A stretch of 32,876 bases of DNA from Macromonas nakdongensis (GTDB taxonomy: Bacteria; Pseudomonadota; Gammaproteobacteria; Burkholderiales; Burkholderiaceae_C): the NCBI RefSeq assembly GCF_002837145.1, contig NZ_NWMV01000032.1, positions 1 through 32,876 of the forward strand, given 5' to 3'. A program made the position numbers and the translations under genes. The notes below the pieces were generated by a model that saw nothing but the letters and a program-made list of their open reading frames with translations, made no database searches and was not told the origin of the DNA. Below are positions 16,579 through 26,038 of the stretch, in pieces. Position 1 is the first letter of the stretch. Every line of letters starts with the position of its first letter.

Positions 16579-17688
16579 TTATCTTTTTTCGGTGACGAAA
16601 CCGAGGAGCTGGCTGCTCAGGTCGGCCTGTTGCAGCAGGCGCTCGCGCGCCTGGCACACCGCGGCGCGCCAGCGCGCCAGGGTGGCGTGGCCCAGCCGCG
16701 GGGCGCTGGCGTGGCCGATGCCGTTCCAGTGGTGGTGCATCTGGCGCAGGTCGGGTGGGGCTTGCAGCCAGTCCAGGAAGGCCTCGAGTTTGGCGTGGTG
16801 GGCGTGGTCGTCCTGGGGGTAGATCTGCCAGACGAAGGCCTGGCCGGCCCACAGCGCGCGCACCAGGGAGTCTTCGCCGCGCACGAAGTTGAGGTCGCAG
16901 GCCCACAGGGTGTGGTCGAAGGCGCTCTGGGGGCAGTGGGGCAGGGCGGTCCACTGGGCGGTGGCGGGCAGGGCCGAGCGGGCGGCGTCGAAGGCGGCCA
17001 GGGCCCGGCCCGGGGCCACGCGCCAGTGGGCGTGCGCCAGGTCGGGGTGGCGCAACAGGCCGGGCAGGGCGGCGGGTTCGTAGCAGAAAAGCGAGACGGT
17101 GGGGCCGTCGCCGGAGGGTGGCGTCGGTCCGGTGGGGGGCGGCTGGTGGGTGGATGCGAAATTGTCGCGCCGCTGCATCAGATCGGACTCGCGCAGCAGG
17201 CCGCCGGTGGACGGGGTGAAACCGGGGTAAAAAAACCATTTGAGCCGCCCGCTCAGGGGTCCGCTCAGCACCGGCGAGGGCAGGCGGTGGCAGCGTTCCA
17301 CGTAGGATTCGGCGCTCAGGTATTCCAGATTCAGCCACACCCCCTGCGCGCCTGGGCGGTCGGGCAGCAGGGCCTGCACCCACGCGGGGGCGATCTCGCA
17401 GCCAAAGGCTTCGATCAGCACATCGCCCGGGGGCAGGCGGGGGGGCGGTGCGGCGGTCGTGCGTGGCCAGGTGCGCACTTCCACCCCCGCCCAGGCGCCG
17501 GCGAGCGCACCAGGGGCCATCCACGCCAGGGGGCTGGGGTCGTCCACCCACAGACGCACGGTCTGGCCGCGGCTGGCCAGGTCGGCGCTGAGGCGCCAGC
17601 ACACGCCCAGGTCGCCCCAGTTGTCGATCACGTGGCAGAAGATGTCCCAGGTCAGTCGGGGCAGGGGCGGGGTGTGCGTGTCGGGCAT
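16579..17688 (-). CDS. earP: EF-P arginine-32 rhamnosyltransferase EarP
   Basis: A 369-residue inverting GT-B glycosyltransferase (DUF2331) that transfers rhamnose from dTDP-rhamnose to Arg32 of EF-P. The N-terminal [18 protein letters not shown] carries the two aspartates (D22 and D26 from the chosen start) that correspond to the acid pair important in characterised Ear[11 protein letters not shown] and [15 protein letters not shown] are further family signatures. The ATG at 17688 is chosen since alignment starts a few residues later; an in-frame start at 17742 would add a low-complexity leader. It is divergent from uvrC and upstream of efp. Confidence 0.94.
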   Translation of the reverse strand: MPDTHTPPLPRLTWDIFCHVIDNWGDLGVCWRLSADLASRGQTVRLWVDDPSPLAWMAPGALAGAWAGVEVRTWPRTTAAPPPRLPPGDVLIEAFGCEIAPAWVQALLPDRPGAQGVWLNLEYLSAESYVERCHRLPSPVLSGPLSGRLKWFFYPGFTPSTGGLLRESDLMQRRDNFASTHQPPPTGPTPPSGDGPTVSLFCYEPAALPGLLRHPDLAHAHWRVAPGRALAAFDAARSALPATAQWTALPHCPQSAFDHTLWACDLNFVRGEDSLVRALWAGQAFVWQIYPQDDHAHHAKLEAFLDWLQAPPDLRQMHHHWNGIGHASAPRLGHATLARWRAAVCQARERLLQQADLSSQLLGFVTEKR

Positions 17689-17756
17689 GGCGCCCGATTG
17701 TGCCTGTGCCCCGGTCCTGCTGCGCGGTCGGCCCGGTGCCACAATCGCACACCACC

Positions 17757-19760
17757 ATGACGACGCAACACCCCGAAGAACTGCTCCTGGCCGTGGCGGC
17801 CTTGCCCGGCCTGCCCGGCGTGTACCGCTATTTCGACGCGGCCGGCCTGTTGCTCTACGTGGGCAAGGCGCGCGATCTGAAGAAGCGCGTGTCCAGCTAT
17901 TTCACCCGCAGCCACGACGGCACGCGCATCGGCCACATGGTGAGCAAGATCGTGCGCATGGAAACCACGGTGGTGCGCTCCGAGGCCGAGGCGCTGCTGC
18001 TGGAAAACAACCTCATCAAGACCCAGCAGCCGCGCTTCAACATCCTGTTTCGCGACGACAAGAGTTACCCTTACCTGAAGCTGAGCGCCAGCACCTGGTC
18101 GCGCCAGACGCCGGTGGCGCCCGCGCAGGCGGCCGGGACGGCGCTGCCGGAGCATTACCCGCGCATGTCCTACTACCGCGGAGCGGTGGAAAAGCGCCAC
18201 CAGTACTTCGGGCCCTACCCCAACGCCTGGGCGGTGAAGCAGACCATCCAGCTGCTGCAGAAGGTGTTCCGGCTGCGCACCTGCGAGGACACGGTCTTCA
18301 ACCACCGCACCCGGCCCTGTCTGCTGTTCCAGATCAAACGCTGCAGCGGCCCTTGCGTGGGCTTCATCGCCCCCGCCGATTACGCCGACGACGTGCGCAG
18401 CGCCAGCGCCTTCCTGCGCGGCGAAACCCAGACTGTGCTGAACGAACTGGAGCGGCGCATGCTGGCACACGCCGAGCAGCTGGCCTTCGAGCAGGCGGCC
18501 GAGGTGCGCAACCAGATCAGTGCCCTGTCTACCGTGCTGCACCAGCAGGCGATGGAGAACACCTCCGACCAGGACGTGGACATCCTGGCGGTGCGCGTGC
18601 AGGGGGGGCGGGCTTGTGTCAACCTGGCCATGGTGCGCGGTGGCCGGCACCTGGGCGACCGCGCGTATTTTCCGGCCCATGTGGAAGACGGTGCCGTGCT
18701 GGCCGCGCTGGACGAGTGGGAGGGCGAGGTGCTCACCCCGGCGACCGCGACCGAGGTGGCCGCCGTGCCCGCGACCACGCTGGAGCAGCGCGTGCTCGAA
18801 GCCTTCATGGCCCAGCACTACACCGGCGTGGCACCGCCCCCGGTGCTGGTGTTGGGGGCGGCGGTGTCGCCACGGTTGCTGGAACTGCTGACCGAGCAGA
18901 GCGGCATCCGGCTGCACCCGGTGTTCAACCCGCGCGAACACCGCCGCGCTTGGCTGGACATGGCCCAGCAGAACGCCGACATCCAGCTCACCCGGCTGCT
19001 GGCCGAGGAGGGCTCGCAGCAGGCCCGCACCCGGGCACTGGCCCAGGCGCTGGACCTGCCCGAAGACGGCCTGGAGCAGTTGCGCATCGAGTGTTTCGAC
19101 ATTTCGCACACCTCCGGCGAATCGACGGTGGCGTCCTGCGTGGTGTTCGAGGGCCACAAGATGCAGAGCGCGCAGTACCGGCGTTACAACATCGACGGCA
19201 TCACCCCGGGCGACGACTACGCCGCCATGCGCCAGGTGCTGCAGCGCCGCTACGGCAAGTTGGCTCAGGCCCTGCGCGATGCCGGCGATGCGCACAAGGT
19301 GGGTGCCCAGCGCCTCCCGGACATCGTGCTGATCGACGGTGGCAAGGGCCAGGTGGGCGTGGCGCGCGAGGTGTTCGAAGGCCTGGGGCTGGACCTCGGT
19401 CGGCTGGTGGGCGTGGAAAAAGGCGAGGGCCGCAAGGTCGGCCTGGAGGAGCTGGTGTTTGCCGACGGCCGCGAGAAGGTCTACCTGGGCGCCGATTCGG
19501 CCGCGCTGATGCTGGTGGCGCAGATCCGCGACGAGGCGCACCGCTTTGCCATCACCGGCATGCGCGCGCAGCGGGCCAAGGCCCGCACCGGCGGCAGCCA
19601 ACTGGAAGACGTTCCCGGCGTGGGGCCCAAGAAGCGGGCGCGCCTGTTGCAGCGCTTTGGCGGGGTGCGCGGTGTGGCGTCCGCCAGTGTGGACGATCTG
19701 GCCACGGTCGAAGGCATTTCGGTCGAGTTGGCCGAGGCCATCTACCGCGCGCTGCACTGA
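17757..19760 (+). CDS. uvrC: Excinuclease ABC subunit C
   Basis: A 667-residue UvrC, which makes both incisions around a DNA lesion during nucleotide excision repair. The GIY-YIG domain is at the N-terminus (GVY at 21-23, YVG at 34-36, then KARDLKKR). A four-cysteine cluster (TCEDTVF...RPC...RCSGPC) matches the reported iron-sulfur site. The UvrB-interacting segment, the RNase-H-like nuclease ([17 protein letters not shown]) and the C-terminal helix-hairpin-helix pair ([14 protein letters not shown]) follow in normal order. The ATG at 17757 gives the usual N-terminus; a frame-open start at 17700 would add a non-conserved leader. It is divergent from earP. Confidence 0.98.
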   Translation: MTTQHPEELLLAVAALPGLPGVYRYFDAAGLLLYVGKARDLKKRVSSYFTRSHDGTRIGHMVSKIVRMETTVVRSEAEALLLENNLIKTQQPRFNILFRDDKSYPYLKLSASTWSRQTPVAPAQAAGTALPEHYPRMSYYRGAVEKRHQYFGPYPNAWAVKQTIQLLQKVFRLRTCEDTVFNHRTRPCLLFQIKRCSGPCVGFIAPADYADDVRSASAFLRGETQTVLNELERRMLAHAEQLAFEQAAEVRNQISALSTVLHQQAMENTSDQDVDILAVRVQGGRACVNLAMVRGGRHLGDRAYFPAHVEDGAVLAALDEWEGEVLTPATATEVAAVPATTLEQRVLEAFMAQHYTGVAPPPVLVLGAAVSPRLLELLTEQSGIRLHPVFNPREHRRAWLDMAQQNADIQLTRLLAEEGSQQARTRALAQALDLPEDGLEQLRIECFDISHTSGESTVASCVVFEGHKMQSAQYRRYNIDGITPGDDYAAMRQVLQRRYGKLAQALRDAGDAHKVGAQRLPDIVLIDGGKGQVGVAREVFEGLGLDLGRLVGVEKGEGRKVGLEELVFADGREKVYLGADSAALMLVAQIRDEAHRFAITGMRAQRAKARTGGSQLEDVPGVGPKKRARLLQRFGGVRGVASASVDDLATVEGISVELAEAIYRALH

Positions 19761-19820
19761 GCAGCCTGGGCGACAGCGGGGCGCGCCGGACACGCCGCAA
19801 AGCCCCGCATAATGGCGGCC

Positions 19821-20390
19821 ATGTTCTTCAACCTGCCAACCCTGCTCACGTGGGCGCGCATCGCCGCCATTCCCCTGATCGTGGCCGTGTTCTATTCCGC
19901 AGGGTTGTCGGTGGGCATGCAGAACCTGGTCGCGACCGTGCTGTTCGTGCTGTTCGCCGCCACCGACTGGGCCGACGGCTACCTTGCGCGCAAGCTCAAC
20001 CAGACCTCGTCCTTCGGCGCCTTCCTCGACCCGGTGGCCGACAAGTTCCTGGTGTGTGCCTGTGTGCTGGTGCTGGTGCACCTGGATCGCGCCGACGTGT
20101 TCGTGGCCCTCATCATCATCGGCCGCGAGATCGCCATTTCGGCGCTGCGCGAATGGATGGCCATGATCGGAGCCAACAAGAGCGTGGCGGTGCACATGGT
20201 CGGCAAGCTCAAGACCACGGTGCAGATGGTTGCCATTCCCTTCCTGCTCTACGACGGCCGGGTGCTGGGGGTCATCGACACCCGGCTCTGGGGCACGGTG
20301 CTCATCTGGGTCGCGGCCGTGCTGACGGTCTGGTCCATGGTCTATTACCTGCAGAAAGCCCTGCCCGAAATCCGGGCCAAGGCGCGCTGA
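19821..20390 (+). CDS. pgsA: CDP-diacylglycerol-glycerol-3-phosphate 3-phosphatidyltransferase
   Basis: A 189-residue inner-membrane enzyme that makes phosphatidylglycerol phosphate, the first step to phosphatidylglycerol and cardiolipin. The complete CDP-alcohol phosphotransferase signature is visible: DWADGYLARK followed at the correct spacing by GAFLDPVADK. Several hydrophobic helices surround it. The family N-terminus is MFFNLPTLLTWARI, so the ATG at 19821 is preferred over one three codons upstream (19812). It lies 60 bases after uvrC, a common neighbour pair in proteobacteria. Confidence 0.96.
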   Translation: MFFNLPTLLTWARIAAIPLIVAVFYSAGLSVGMQNLVATVLFVLFAATDWADGYLARKLNQTSSFGAFLDPVADKFLVCACVLVLVHLDRADVFVALIIIGREIAISALREWMAMIGANKSVAVHMVGKLKTTVQMVAIPFLLYDGRVLGVIDTRLWGTVLIWVAAVLTVWSMVYYLQKALPEIRAKAR

Positions 20391-20405
20391 GTTTTTCACG
20401 GCTTC

Positions 20406-21299
20406 ATGGCGTCCTCTTCCCACGACAACGGCTGGCTGCGGGCCATGCCTGCGGTGTTTGTGCTCATCTGGAGCACGGGGTTCATCGTGGCGCGCTACGG
20501 CATGCCCCATGCCCCGCCCATGACTTTCCTGGCCTGGCGCTACGCGCTGTCCATCGCCTGCTTCCTGCCCTGGATCTGGCTGGCCCGGGTGCGCTGGCCG
20601 CAGGACAGCCGGCAGTGGCTGCACCTGAGCGTGCTGGGCGTGCTGATGCACGCCGGCTACCTGGGGGGCGTGTGGGCGGCGGTGAAGGCGGGCATGGGCT
20701 CGGGGCTGTCGGCCCTGGTGGTGGGCTTGCAGCCGGTGCTGACGGCGGTCTGGCTGTCGGCCACCGGCGGCCAGGTGAGCCGCCGGCAATGGGCCGGCTT
20801 GGCCCTGGGTTTCACCGGCCTGGTGCTGGTGGTGTCGCGCAAGTTCGGCGGCGGTGGGCCGGGTGACACGGCCAGCTGGCTCAACCTGGGCTTCGCGGTC
20901 ATCGCCCTGTTCAGCATCACCGTCGGCACCTTGTACCAAAAGCGTTTCGTGCAACCCTGCGACGTGCGCAGCGCCAACACCGTGCAGTTGCTGGCGGCCC
21001 TGGTGGTGACCTTGCCGCTGACCTGGCTGGAAACCGAGGGCATAGCCTGGAACGGCCAACTGGTGGGGGCGCTGGCCTGGTCGGTGCTGGGGCTCACTTT
21101 GGGCGGCAGTTCCTTGCTCTACCTCTTGATCCAGCGCGGCGCGGCGGCTTCGGTGTCCAGCCTCATGTACCTGGTGCCGCCCACCACTGCCCTGATCGCC
21201 TGGGTGCTGTTCGCCGAGCCCATCACCGCCGCGACCATTGCCGGCACCGCCCTGACCGCCATCGGGGTGAGCCTGGTGGTGCGCCCGGCCAAAACCTGA
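20406..21299 (+). CDS. DMT-superfamily transporter (EamA domains)
   Basis: A 297-residue inner-membrane protein with ten predicted helices arranged as two EamA repeats. The first starts at VFVLIWSTGFIVARYG, and the second half holds SLMYLVPPTTALIAW and the C-terminal TALTAIGVSLVV. Members export small metabolites such as amino acids. The substrate here is unknown. It starts 15 bases after pgsA and ends 7 bases before the dehydrogenase gene, so the three genes may share a transcript. Confidence 0.9.
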   Translation: MASSSHDNGWLRAMPAVFVLIWSTGFIVARYGMPHAPPMTFLAWRYALSIACFLPWIWLARVRWPQDSRQWLHLSVLGVLMHAGYLGGVWAAVKAGMGSGLSALVVGLQPVLTAVWLSATGGQVSRRQWAGLALGFTGLVLVVSRKFGGGGPGDTASWLNLGFAVIALFSITVGTLYQKRFVQPCDVRSANTVQLLAALVVTLPLTWLETEGIAWNGQLVGALAWSVLGLTLGGSSLLYLLIQRGAAASVSSLMYLVPPTTALIAWVLFAEPITAATIAGTALTAIGVSLVVRPAKT

Positions 21300-21306
21300 C
21301 AACGCC

Positions 21307-22401
21307 ATGAGCACCCACCGCATCGCGGTCATCGCCGGCGACGGCATCGGCCAGGAGGTCATGCCCGAGGGGCTGCGCGTCATGGAGGCGGTGGCCAGCC
21401 GTTTCGGCATCGATCTGCGCTTCGACCACTTCGATTTTTCCAGCTGGGCTTACTTCGAAAAGCACGGCCAGATGCTGCCCGACGACTGGAAGGCGCAGAT
21501 CGGCGGCCACGACGCCATCTACTTCGGCGCGGTGGGCTGGCCCGAGAAGATTCCCGACCACATTTCCTTGTGGGGCTCGCTGCTGCAGTTCCGGCGCGAG
21601 TTCGACCAGTACGTCAACCTGCGCCCCGCGCGCTTGATGCCCGGCATCGTGGCGCCCGTGGTGCGCCGTGACGGCTCGCCGCGCTTGCCCGGCGAGATCG
21701 ACATGATGATCGTGCGCGAGAACACCGAGGGCGAATACTCCAGCATCGGTGGGCGCATGTTCCCGGGCACCGAGCGCGAGATCGTGGTGCAGGAAACCGT
21801 GATGTCGCGCGTGGGCGTGGACCGGGTGCTGAAGTTCGCCTTCGAGCTGGCGCAGAGCCGCCCCAAGAAGCACCTGACCAGCGCCACCAAGAGCAACGGC
21901 ATCGCCATCACCATGCCCTACTGGGACGAGCGCGTGGCTGAAATGGCGCGGGCCTACCCGGACGTGGCGGTGGACAAGTTCCACATCGACATCCTGACCG
22001 CGCATTTTGTGCAGCGGCCAGATTGTTTCGACGTGGTGGTGGCCAGCAACCTGTTCGGCGACATCCTGAGCGACCTCGGGCCGGCCTGCACCGGCACCAT
22101 CGGCATCGCGCCCAGCGCCAACCTGAACCCGACGCGTCAGATGCCCTCGCTGTTCGAGCCGGTGCACGGCTCGGCGCCCGACATCGCGGGCCAGGGCATC
22201 GCCAACCCCATCGGCCAGATCTGGTGCGGGGCGATGATGCTCGACTTTCTGGGCCACCGCGCCGCGCACGATGCGGTGCTGGCGGCCATCGAAACCGTGC
22301 TCGACCCGGCCCACGGTGGTCCGCGCACGCCCGACATCGGCGGCCGGGCCCGCACCAGCGACCTGGGTCGGGCCGTGGCCGAGGCCCTGTGTGCCGGTTG
22401 A
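21307..22401 (+). CDS. Tartrate dehydrogenase / D-malate decarboxylating dehydrogenase
   Basis: A 364-residue member of the isocitrate/isopropylmalate dehydrogenase family. It starts with HRIAVIAGDGIG. The substrate loop LWGSLLQFRREFDQYVNLRP and the ENTEGEYSSIGGR segment distinguish the tartrate/D-malate group from LeuB and Icd. The metal-binding aspartates are in DILSDLGP, and the cofactor loop is EPVHGSAPDIAG. It should oxidise (and for malate decarboxylate) D-malate or tartrate with NAD+ and a divalent metal. The start at 21307 is 7 bases after the transporter stop. The exact substrate is not decided by the sequence. Confidence 0.9.
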   Translation: MSTHRIAVIAGDGIGQEVMPEGLRVMEAVASRFGIDLRFDHFDFSSWAYFEKHGQMLPDDWKAQIGGHDAIYFGAVGWPEKIPDHISLWGSLLQFRREFDQYVNLRPARLMPGIVAPVVRRDGSPRLPGEIDMMIVRENTEGEYSSIGGRMFPGTEREIVVQETVMSRVGVDRVLKFAFELAQSRPKKHLTSATKSNGIAITMPYWDERVAEMARAYPDVAVDKFHIDILTAHFVQRPDCFDVVVASNLFGDILSDLGPACTGTIGIAPSANLNPTRQMPSLFEPVHGSAPDIAGQGIANPIGQIWCGAMMLDFLGHRAAHDAVLAAIETVLDPAHGGPRTPDIGGRARTSDLGRAVAEALCAG

Positions 22402-22465
22402 GGGTCGGGGCCACTAGAATCCTGGGCTGTCGCGTCACAGCCCATCCAATGGAAAGAGCACAAGA

Positions 22466-22738
22466 ATGAACAAGGCGGAGCTCGTCGAACACATCGCCAC
22501 CACGGCAGACATATCCAAAGCCTCGGCCGCGCGCGCGCTCGAAGCCACCCTGGACGCCATCGGCGCCACCCTGAAGCAGGGCGGCAGCGTGTCCCTGGTG
22601 GGCTTTGGCGCCTTCAGCGTGACCGAGCGTGCCGCGCGCACCGGGCGCAACCCCAAGACCGGCGAGGAGGTGCGCATCGAAGCCGCTAAAATCCCCAAGT
22701 TCAAGCCGGGCAAGGCGTTGAAAGACGCTATCATCTAA
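22466..22738 (+). CDS. hupB: DNA-binding protein HU
   Basis: A 90-residue HU/IHF-family nucleoid protein. It opens [11 protein letters not shown] and carries the conserved GFGAF turn and the DNA-bending arm sequence [12 protein letters not shown]. It binds and bends DNA as a dimer. A tRNA-Val gene begins only 14 bases after the stop, and a strong hairpin follows that tRNA, so hupB and tRNA-Val are probably on one transcript. A TAGAAT -10-like box lies about 50 bases before the ATG. Confidence 0.96.
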   Translation: MNKAELVEHIATTADISKASAARALEATLDAIGATLKQGGSVSLVGFGAFSVTERAARTGRNPKTGEEVRIEAAKIPKFKPGKALKDAII

Positions 22739-22752
22739 AGTTCTGGTCTTCG

Positions 22753-22828
22753 GGGTGCTTAGCTCAGTTGGTAGAGCGGCGCCCTTACAAGGCGTAGGTC
22801 GGGGGTTCGAGCCCCTCAGCACCCACCA
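22753..22828 (+). tRNA. tRNA-Val (anticodon UAC)
   Basis: A full cloverleaf can be drawn. The acceptor GGGTGCT pairs with AGCACCC; the anticodon stem GCGCC/GGCGT closes loop CTTACAA with anticodon TAC; the T-arm is GGGGTTCGAGCCCC. The CCA end is encoded (22826-22828). Confidence 0.97.
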
Positions 22829-22847
22829 CCCGAAACCACCTCCAGCG

Positions 22848-22869
22848 AAGGCGAACCCAGGTTCGCCTT
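22848..22869 (+). terminator. Hairpin terminator after tRNA-Val
   Basis: A perfect 10-bp stem (AAGGCGAACC/GGTTCGCCTT) with a 2-base loop and a short T-run lies 19 bases after tRNA-Val and 22 bases before ppiD. Confidence 0.65.
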
Positions 22870-22891
22870 TGCCGTTTCAGACAGGGCGCTC

Positions 22892-24814
22892 ATGTTCGAT
22901 TTTTTCCGCAACAACATCAAGCTGTTCATGGGCTTGTTGATGGTGTTGATCATCCCGTCCTTCGTGCTGTTCGGCATCGAGGGTTACAGCAGCTTCCGCG
23001 AAGGCAAAGACGTGGTGGCCACGGTGGGCAAGCAGGACATCACCCGCCAGGAATGGGACGCCGCACACCAGAACGAGGTGGAGCGCATGGCCGCCAGCAT
23101 GCCGGGCATGGACCGCGCCTTGCTGGACAACGAGGGCACCCGCCGCGCCACGCTGGAGCGCCTGGTGGACCAGCGCGTGCTGACGCTGGCGGCGCAGAAG
23201 GGCATGTTCCTCACCTCCGACCAGCGCCTGGCGCGCGAGTTGACGCAGGACCCCAACATCGCCGCCTTGCGCAAGCCCGATGGCACGCTCGACGTGGAGC
23301 GTTACCGCGAACTGCTGCGCGGCCAGGGCCTGACCCCCGAGATGTTCGAGGCCAATGTGCGCAGCGATCTGGCCCGGCGCCAGGTGACGCAGGGCGTGCT
23401 GGCGTCCAGCTTCGTCACCGAGGCCAGCGCCCGCACCGCCTTGCAGGCCTTTTTCGAGCGCCGCGAAGTCCAAGTGGCCTGGTTCAAGCCCGCCGATTTC
23501 CGCGCCAAGGTGCAGGTGTCCGACGCCGACGTGCAGCAGTACTACGACCAGAACACCCAGGCCTTCCGCACGCAGGAGCAGGCCGATGTGGAGTACCTGG
23601 TGCTCGACCTCGACGCCGTGGCCCGCAATGTGCGCCTGAACGAAGCCGACCTGCGCGCCTATTACGAACAAAACAACACCCAGTTGGCCCAGCAGGAACA
23701 GCGCCGCGCGCGCCACATCCTCCTGACCGTGGCCCCGGGCGCCTCGGCCGAGGACAAAGCCAAGGTGCGGGCCCAGGCCGATGCCCTGCTGGCCGAATTG
23801 CGTCAGTCGCCCGACCGTTTCGCCGAACTGGCCAAGACGCGTTCCCAAGACCCGGGTTCCGCCCAGCGCGGTGGCGACCTCGACTTCTTTGCCCGCGGGG
23901 CCATGGTCAAACCCTTCGAGGAGGTGGCCTTTGGTCTGGAGAAGGGCAAGATTTCCGATGTGGTCGAGACCGAATTCGGCTTCCACATCATCCAGGTGAC
24001 CGACGTGCGCCGACCGGCGCCCGAGCCGTTCGAACAGGTGCGAGCCAAGCTGACGGCCGAGCTCTCGCGCCAGCAGGCACAACGCCAGTTCGCCGAAGTG
24101 GCCGAAGATTTCAGCAACCTGGTGTACGAACAGGCCGACAGCCTGCAGCCGGCGGCCCAGAAATTGGGCCTGACCGTGCGCAAGGCCAGCGCCTTGTTGC
24201 GCACCGGCCCGCAAGACCCCAAGGCCGATGCGGTGCTGGCCAACGCCCGCGTGCTGTCCACCGTGTTCGGCGACGACGCTCTGCGCCAGAAGCGCAACAG
24301 CGAGGCGATCGAGGTCGGGGCCAACCAGTTGGTGTCCGTCCGGGTGGTGGAGCACCGCCCGGCCCAGACCCAGCCTTTGGCGAGCGTGGCCGCACAGGTG
24401 CGCGAACGCCTGGTGCAGCAGCGCGCCCAGGAAGCCGCCCGTACGGAGGGCCGGGCCCAGCTGGCCGCCTGGCAGGCCGTGCCCGCCAGCGCCACGGCCC
24501 TGCGTGCGCCGGTGGTGGTGTCGCGCAACGACACCCAGGGCTTGCCGCCCGCGGTGGTGGCCGCTGCGCTGAGTGTGCCGGCCGGTGCCAGTACCGCCGC
24601 CTGGACCGGGGCCGACCTGGCCGCAGAGGGCTTTGCCGTGGTGCGGGTGAACAAGGTGCTGGCACGTGAAGCGATCGACGACGCCCGGGCCCGCCAGGAG
24701 CGCGAGCAACTGGCCCAGTTGTGGGCGCAAACCGAGGCACAGGCTTTCCTGAAGGCCTTGCGTGCCCGCTTCCAGGCGAAGATTCTGGAGAAAAAGAAGG
24801 AAACGGCGGGCTGA
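22892..24814 (+). CDS. ppiD: Periplasmic folding chaperone/peptidyl-prolyl isomerase PpiD (SurA N-terminal domain)
   Basis: A 640-residue inner-membrane-anchored periplasmic chaperone that helps newly exported outer-membrane and periplasmic proteins. A single N-terminal anchor helix covers about residues 11-30 (KLFMGLLMVLIIPSFVLFG), then a SurA-N-like domain. One parvulin domain (about 270-375) starts RRARHILLTV and ends with FGFHIIQVTDV. A second, degenerate region fills the C-terminus. There is a short cytoplasmic tail before the anchor and no cleavable signal. The position between hupB and tRNA-His matches the usual hup-ppiD neighbourhood. Confidence 0.94.
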   Translation: MFDFFRNNIKLFMGLLMVLIIPSFVLFGIEGYSSFREGKDVVATVGKQDITRQEWDAAHQNEVERMAASMPGMDRALLDNEGTRRATLERLVDQRVLTLAAQKGMFLTSDQRLARELTQDPNIAALRKPDGTLDVERYRELLRGQGLTPEMFEANVRSDLARRQVTQGVLASSFVTEASARTALQAFFERREVQVAWFKPADFRAKVQVSDADVQQYYDQNTQAFRTQEQADVEYLVLDLDAVARNVRLNEADLRAYYEQNNTQLAQQEQRRARHILLTVAPGASAEDKAKVRAQADALLAELRQSPDRFAELAKTRSQDPGSAQRGGDLDFFARGAMVKPFEEVAFGLEKGKISDVVETEFGFHIIQVTDVRRPAPEPFEQVRAKLTAELSRQQAQRQFAEVAEDFSNLVYEQADSLQPAAQKLGLTVRKASALLRTGPQDPKADAVLANARVLSTVFGDDALRQKRNSEAIEVGANQLVSVRVVEHRPAQTQPLASVAAQVRERLVQQRAQEAARTEGRAQLAAWQAVPASATALRAPVVVSRNDTQGLPPAVVAAALSVPAGASTAAWTGADLAAEGFAVVRVNKVLAREAIDDARARQEREQLAQLWAQTEAQAFLKALRARFQAKILEKKKETAG

Positions 24815-24841
24815 TCTTCGAAAACCGCTGCATTTGCGGCT

Positions 24842-24847
24842 TATAAT
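24842..24847 (+). promoter_or_regulatory. -10 box of the tRNA-His promoter
   Basis: A perfect TATAAT lies 10 bases before the tRNA-His 5' end in an AT-rich gap. A matching -35 box is not evident; TTCGAA about 19 bases upstream is weak. Confidence 0.5.
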
Positions 24848-24857
24848 TTGAGGCTGC

Positions 24858-24934
24858 GGTGGCTGTAGCTCAGTTGGTAGAGTCCAGGATTGTGATTCCT
24901 GTTGTCGTGGGTTCGAGTCCCATCAGCCACCCCA
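24858..24934 (+). tRNA. tRNA-His (anticodon GUG)
   Basis: A full cloverleaf can be drawn. The acceptor GTGGCTG pairs with CAGCCAC, with the His-specific extra G at -1 (24858) opposite discriminator C. The anticodon stem CAGGA/TCCTG closes loop TTGTGAT with anticodon GTG. CCA is encoded at 24932-24934. Confidence 0.97.
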
Positions 24935-24950
24935 AGTAAATCAAGCACTT

Positions 24951-24973
24951 AGCCCGGTTCGCCGGGCTTTTTG
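24951..24973 (+). terminator. Rho-independent terminator of tRNA-His
   Basis: A 7-bp stem (AGCCCGG/CCGGGCT) with a UUCG tetraloop is followed by five T. It is 16 bases after the tRNA. Confidence 0.9.
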
Positions 24974-25018
24974 CTTTCCGGGCCCGTATTTTGATGGGGC
25001 ATTTGTAGGCCAGCCATT

Positions 25019-26038
25019 TCAATGCGTGTGCCCTTCGCCTTTGAGGTGGTGGTGCTTTTCTGCACGATCTCTTCCGGTTTGATCGCAGGCACCGGTGTGT
25101 GGGTGGTGCCCCGCGTGGCCTGCGCCTGAACCGCGGCTCCACTGGCCGCAAGGCTCGGTGAACGGGGTGTTCACCACCTGCAAAGTGGTGTGGGTGATGT
25201 CGAAGCGTTCGTGCAGTTGCACGGTGGCCTCTTGCAGAAAGGCGTCGTCGGCCCGACCGCCCGGCATCACCAGTTGGGCCGTCAGCGCCACTTGCGAGGT
25301 GTCCATGCCCCAGATGTGCAGGTCGTGCACCTGGCTGATGCCGGGCAGGGCGGCGAGGTAGTCGTGCACCGCCTGCGGGTCCACGCTGTCGGGCACGCCG
25401 TCGAACAGCAGGTGCAGCGATTGGCGGAACAGGCTCCAGGTGCCCCAGAGAATGACCGCCGCGATCAGCAGGCTGACCACCGGGTCGAGCCATCCCCAGC
25501 CCATCCACCAGGCGAGCCCGCCCGCCACCACCACACCGGCCGACACCAGGGCGTCGGCGGCCATGTGCAGAAACGCGCCCCGGATGTTGAGGTCGTGCTC
25601 GCCTCCGCGCACGAACAGCAGGGCCGTGGCGGTGTTGATGACGATGCCCACGCCGGCCACCAGCATGATCGTCAGGCCCTCCTGGTCTGTGATGGGCGGA
25701 GGCGCGAGCAGGCGCTCCGCCGCTTCCCAGGCCAATGCGCCCATGGCCACCAGCAGCAGCAAGGCGTTGGCGAATGCGGCCAGGATGCTGGCTTTTTTCC
25801 AGCCGTAGGTGTGGCGGGCGTTGGGCTGGAGTTTGCCAGCCAGTGCACCACCCCAGGCCAGTACCAGTCCGGCCACATCGCTCAGGTTGTGCCCAGCATC
25901 GGCCAGCAGAGCCAGGGAGTTGCTCTTCCAGCCGTAAAAAGCCTCGATCGCCACGAAGCCCAGGTTGAGGCAGATGCCGATGGCAAAGGCTTTGTCGAAA
26001 TCGGCGTGGGCGTGGCTGTGGTGGTGTCCGCTGCTCAT
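25019..26038 (-). CDS. Cation diffusion facilitator (CzcD/ZitB-like Zn2+/Co2+ exporter)
   Basis: A 339-residue CDF exporter that expels divalent metal across the inner membrane in exchange for protons. Six membrane helices are visible. The transport site is two HxxxD motifs, HNLSD in helix II (after LLADAG) and HMAAD in helix V, the arrangement of zinc/cobalt-type members. The soluble C-terminal domain carries DLHIWGMD. Both ends are histidine-rich (SSGHHHSHAHAD at the start; GHAGHHPH and EKHHHLKGEGHTH at the end), and the long C-terminal tail is unusual. The start at 26038 is set by family alignment and the His-rich opening; the open frame continues upstream without homology. Confidence 0.92.
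   Translation of the reverse strand: MSSGHHHSHAHADFDKAFAIGICLNLGFVAIEAFYGWKSNSLALLADAGHNLSDVAGLVLAWGGALAGKLQPNARHTYGWKKASILAAFANALLLLVAMGALAWEAAERLLAPPPITDQEGLTIMLVAGVGIVINTATALLFVRGGEHDLNIRGAFLHMAADALVSAGVVVAGGLAWWMGWGWLDPVVSLLIAAVILWGTWSLFRQSLHLLFDGVPDSVDPQAVHDYLAALPGISQVHDLHIWGMDTSQVALTAQLVMPGGRADDAFLQEATVQLHERFDITHTTLQVVNTPFTEPCGQWSRGSGAGHAGHHPHTGACDQTGRDRAEKHHHLKGEGHTH

Noticed and set aside
17652-21410. Very long minus-strand open frame (over 1200 codons) across uvrC, pgsA and the DMT gene
   Set aside because: It is a composition artefact: His/Gln/Gly-rich with no domains, opposite three well-supported genes.
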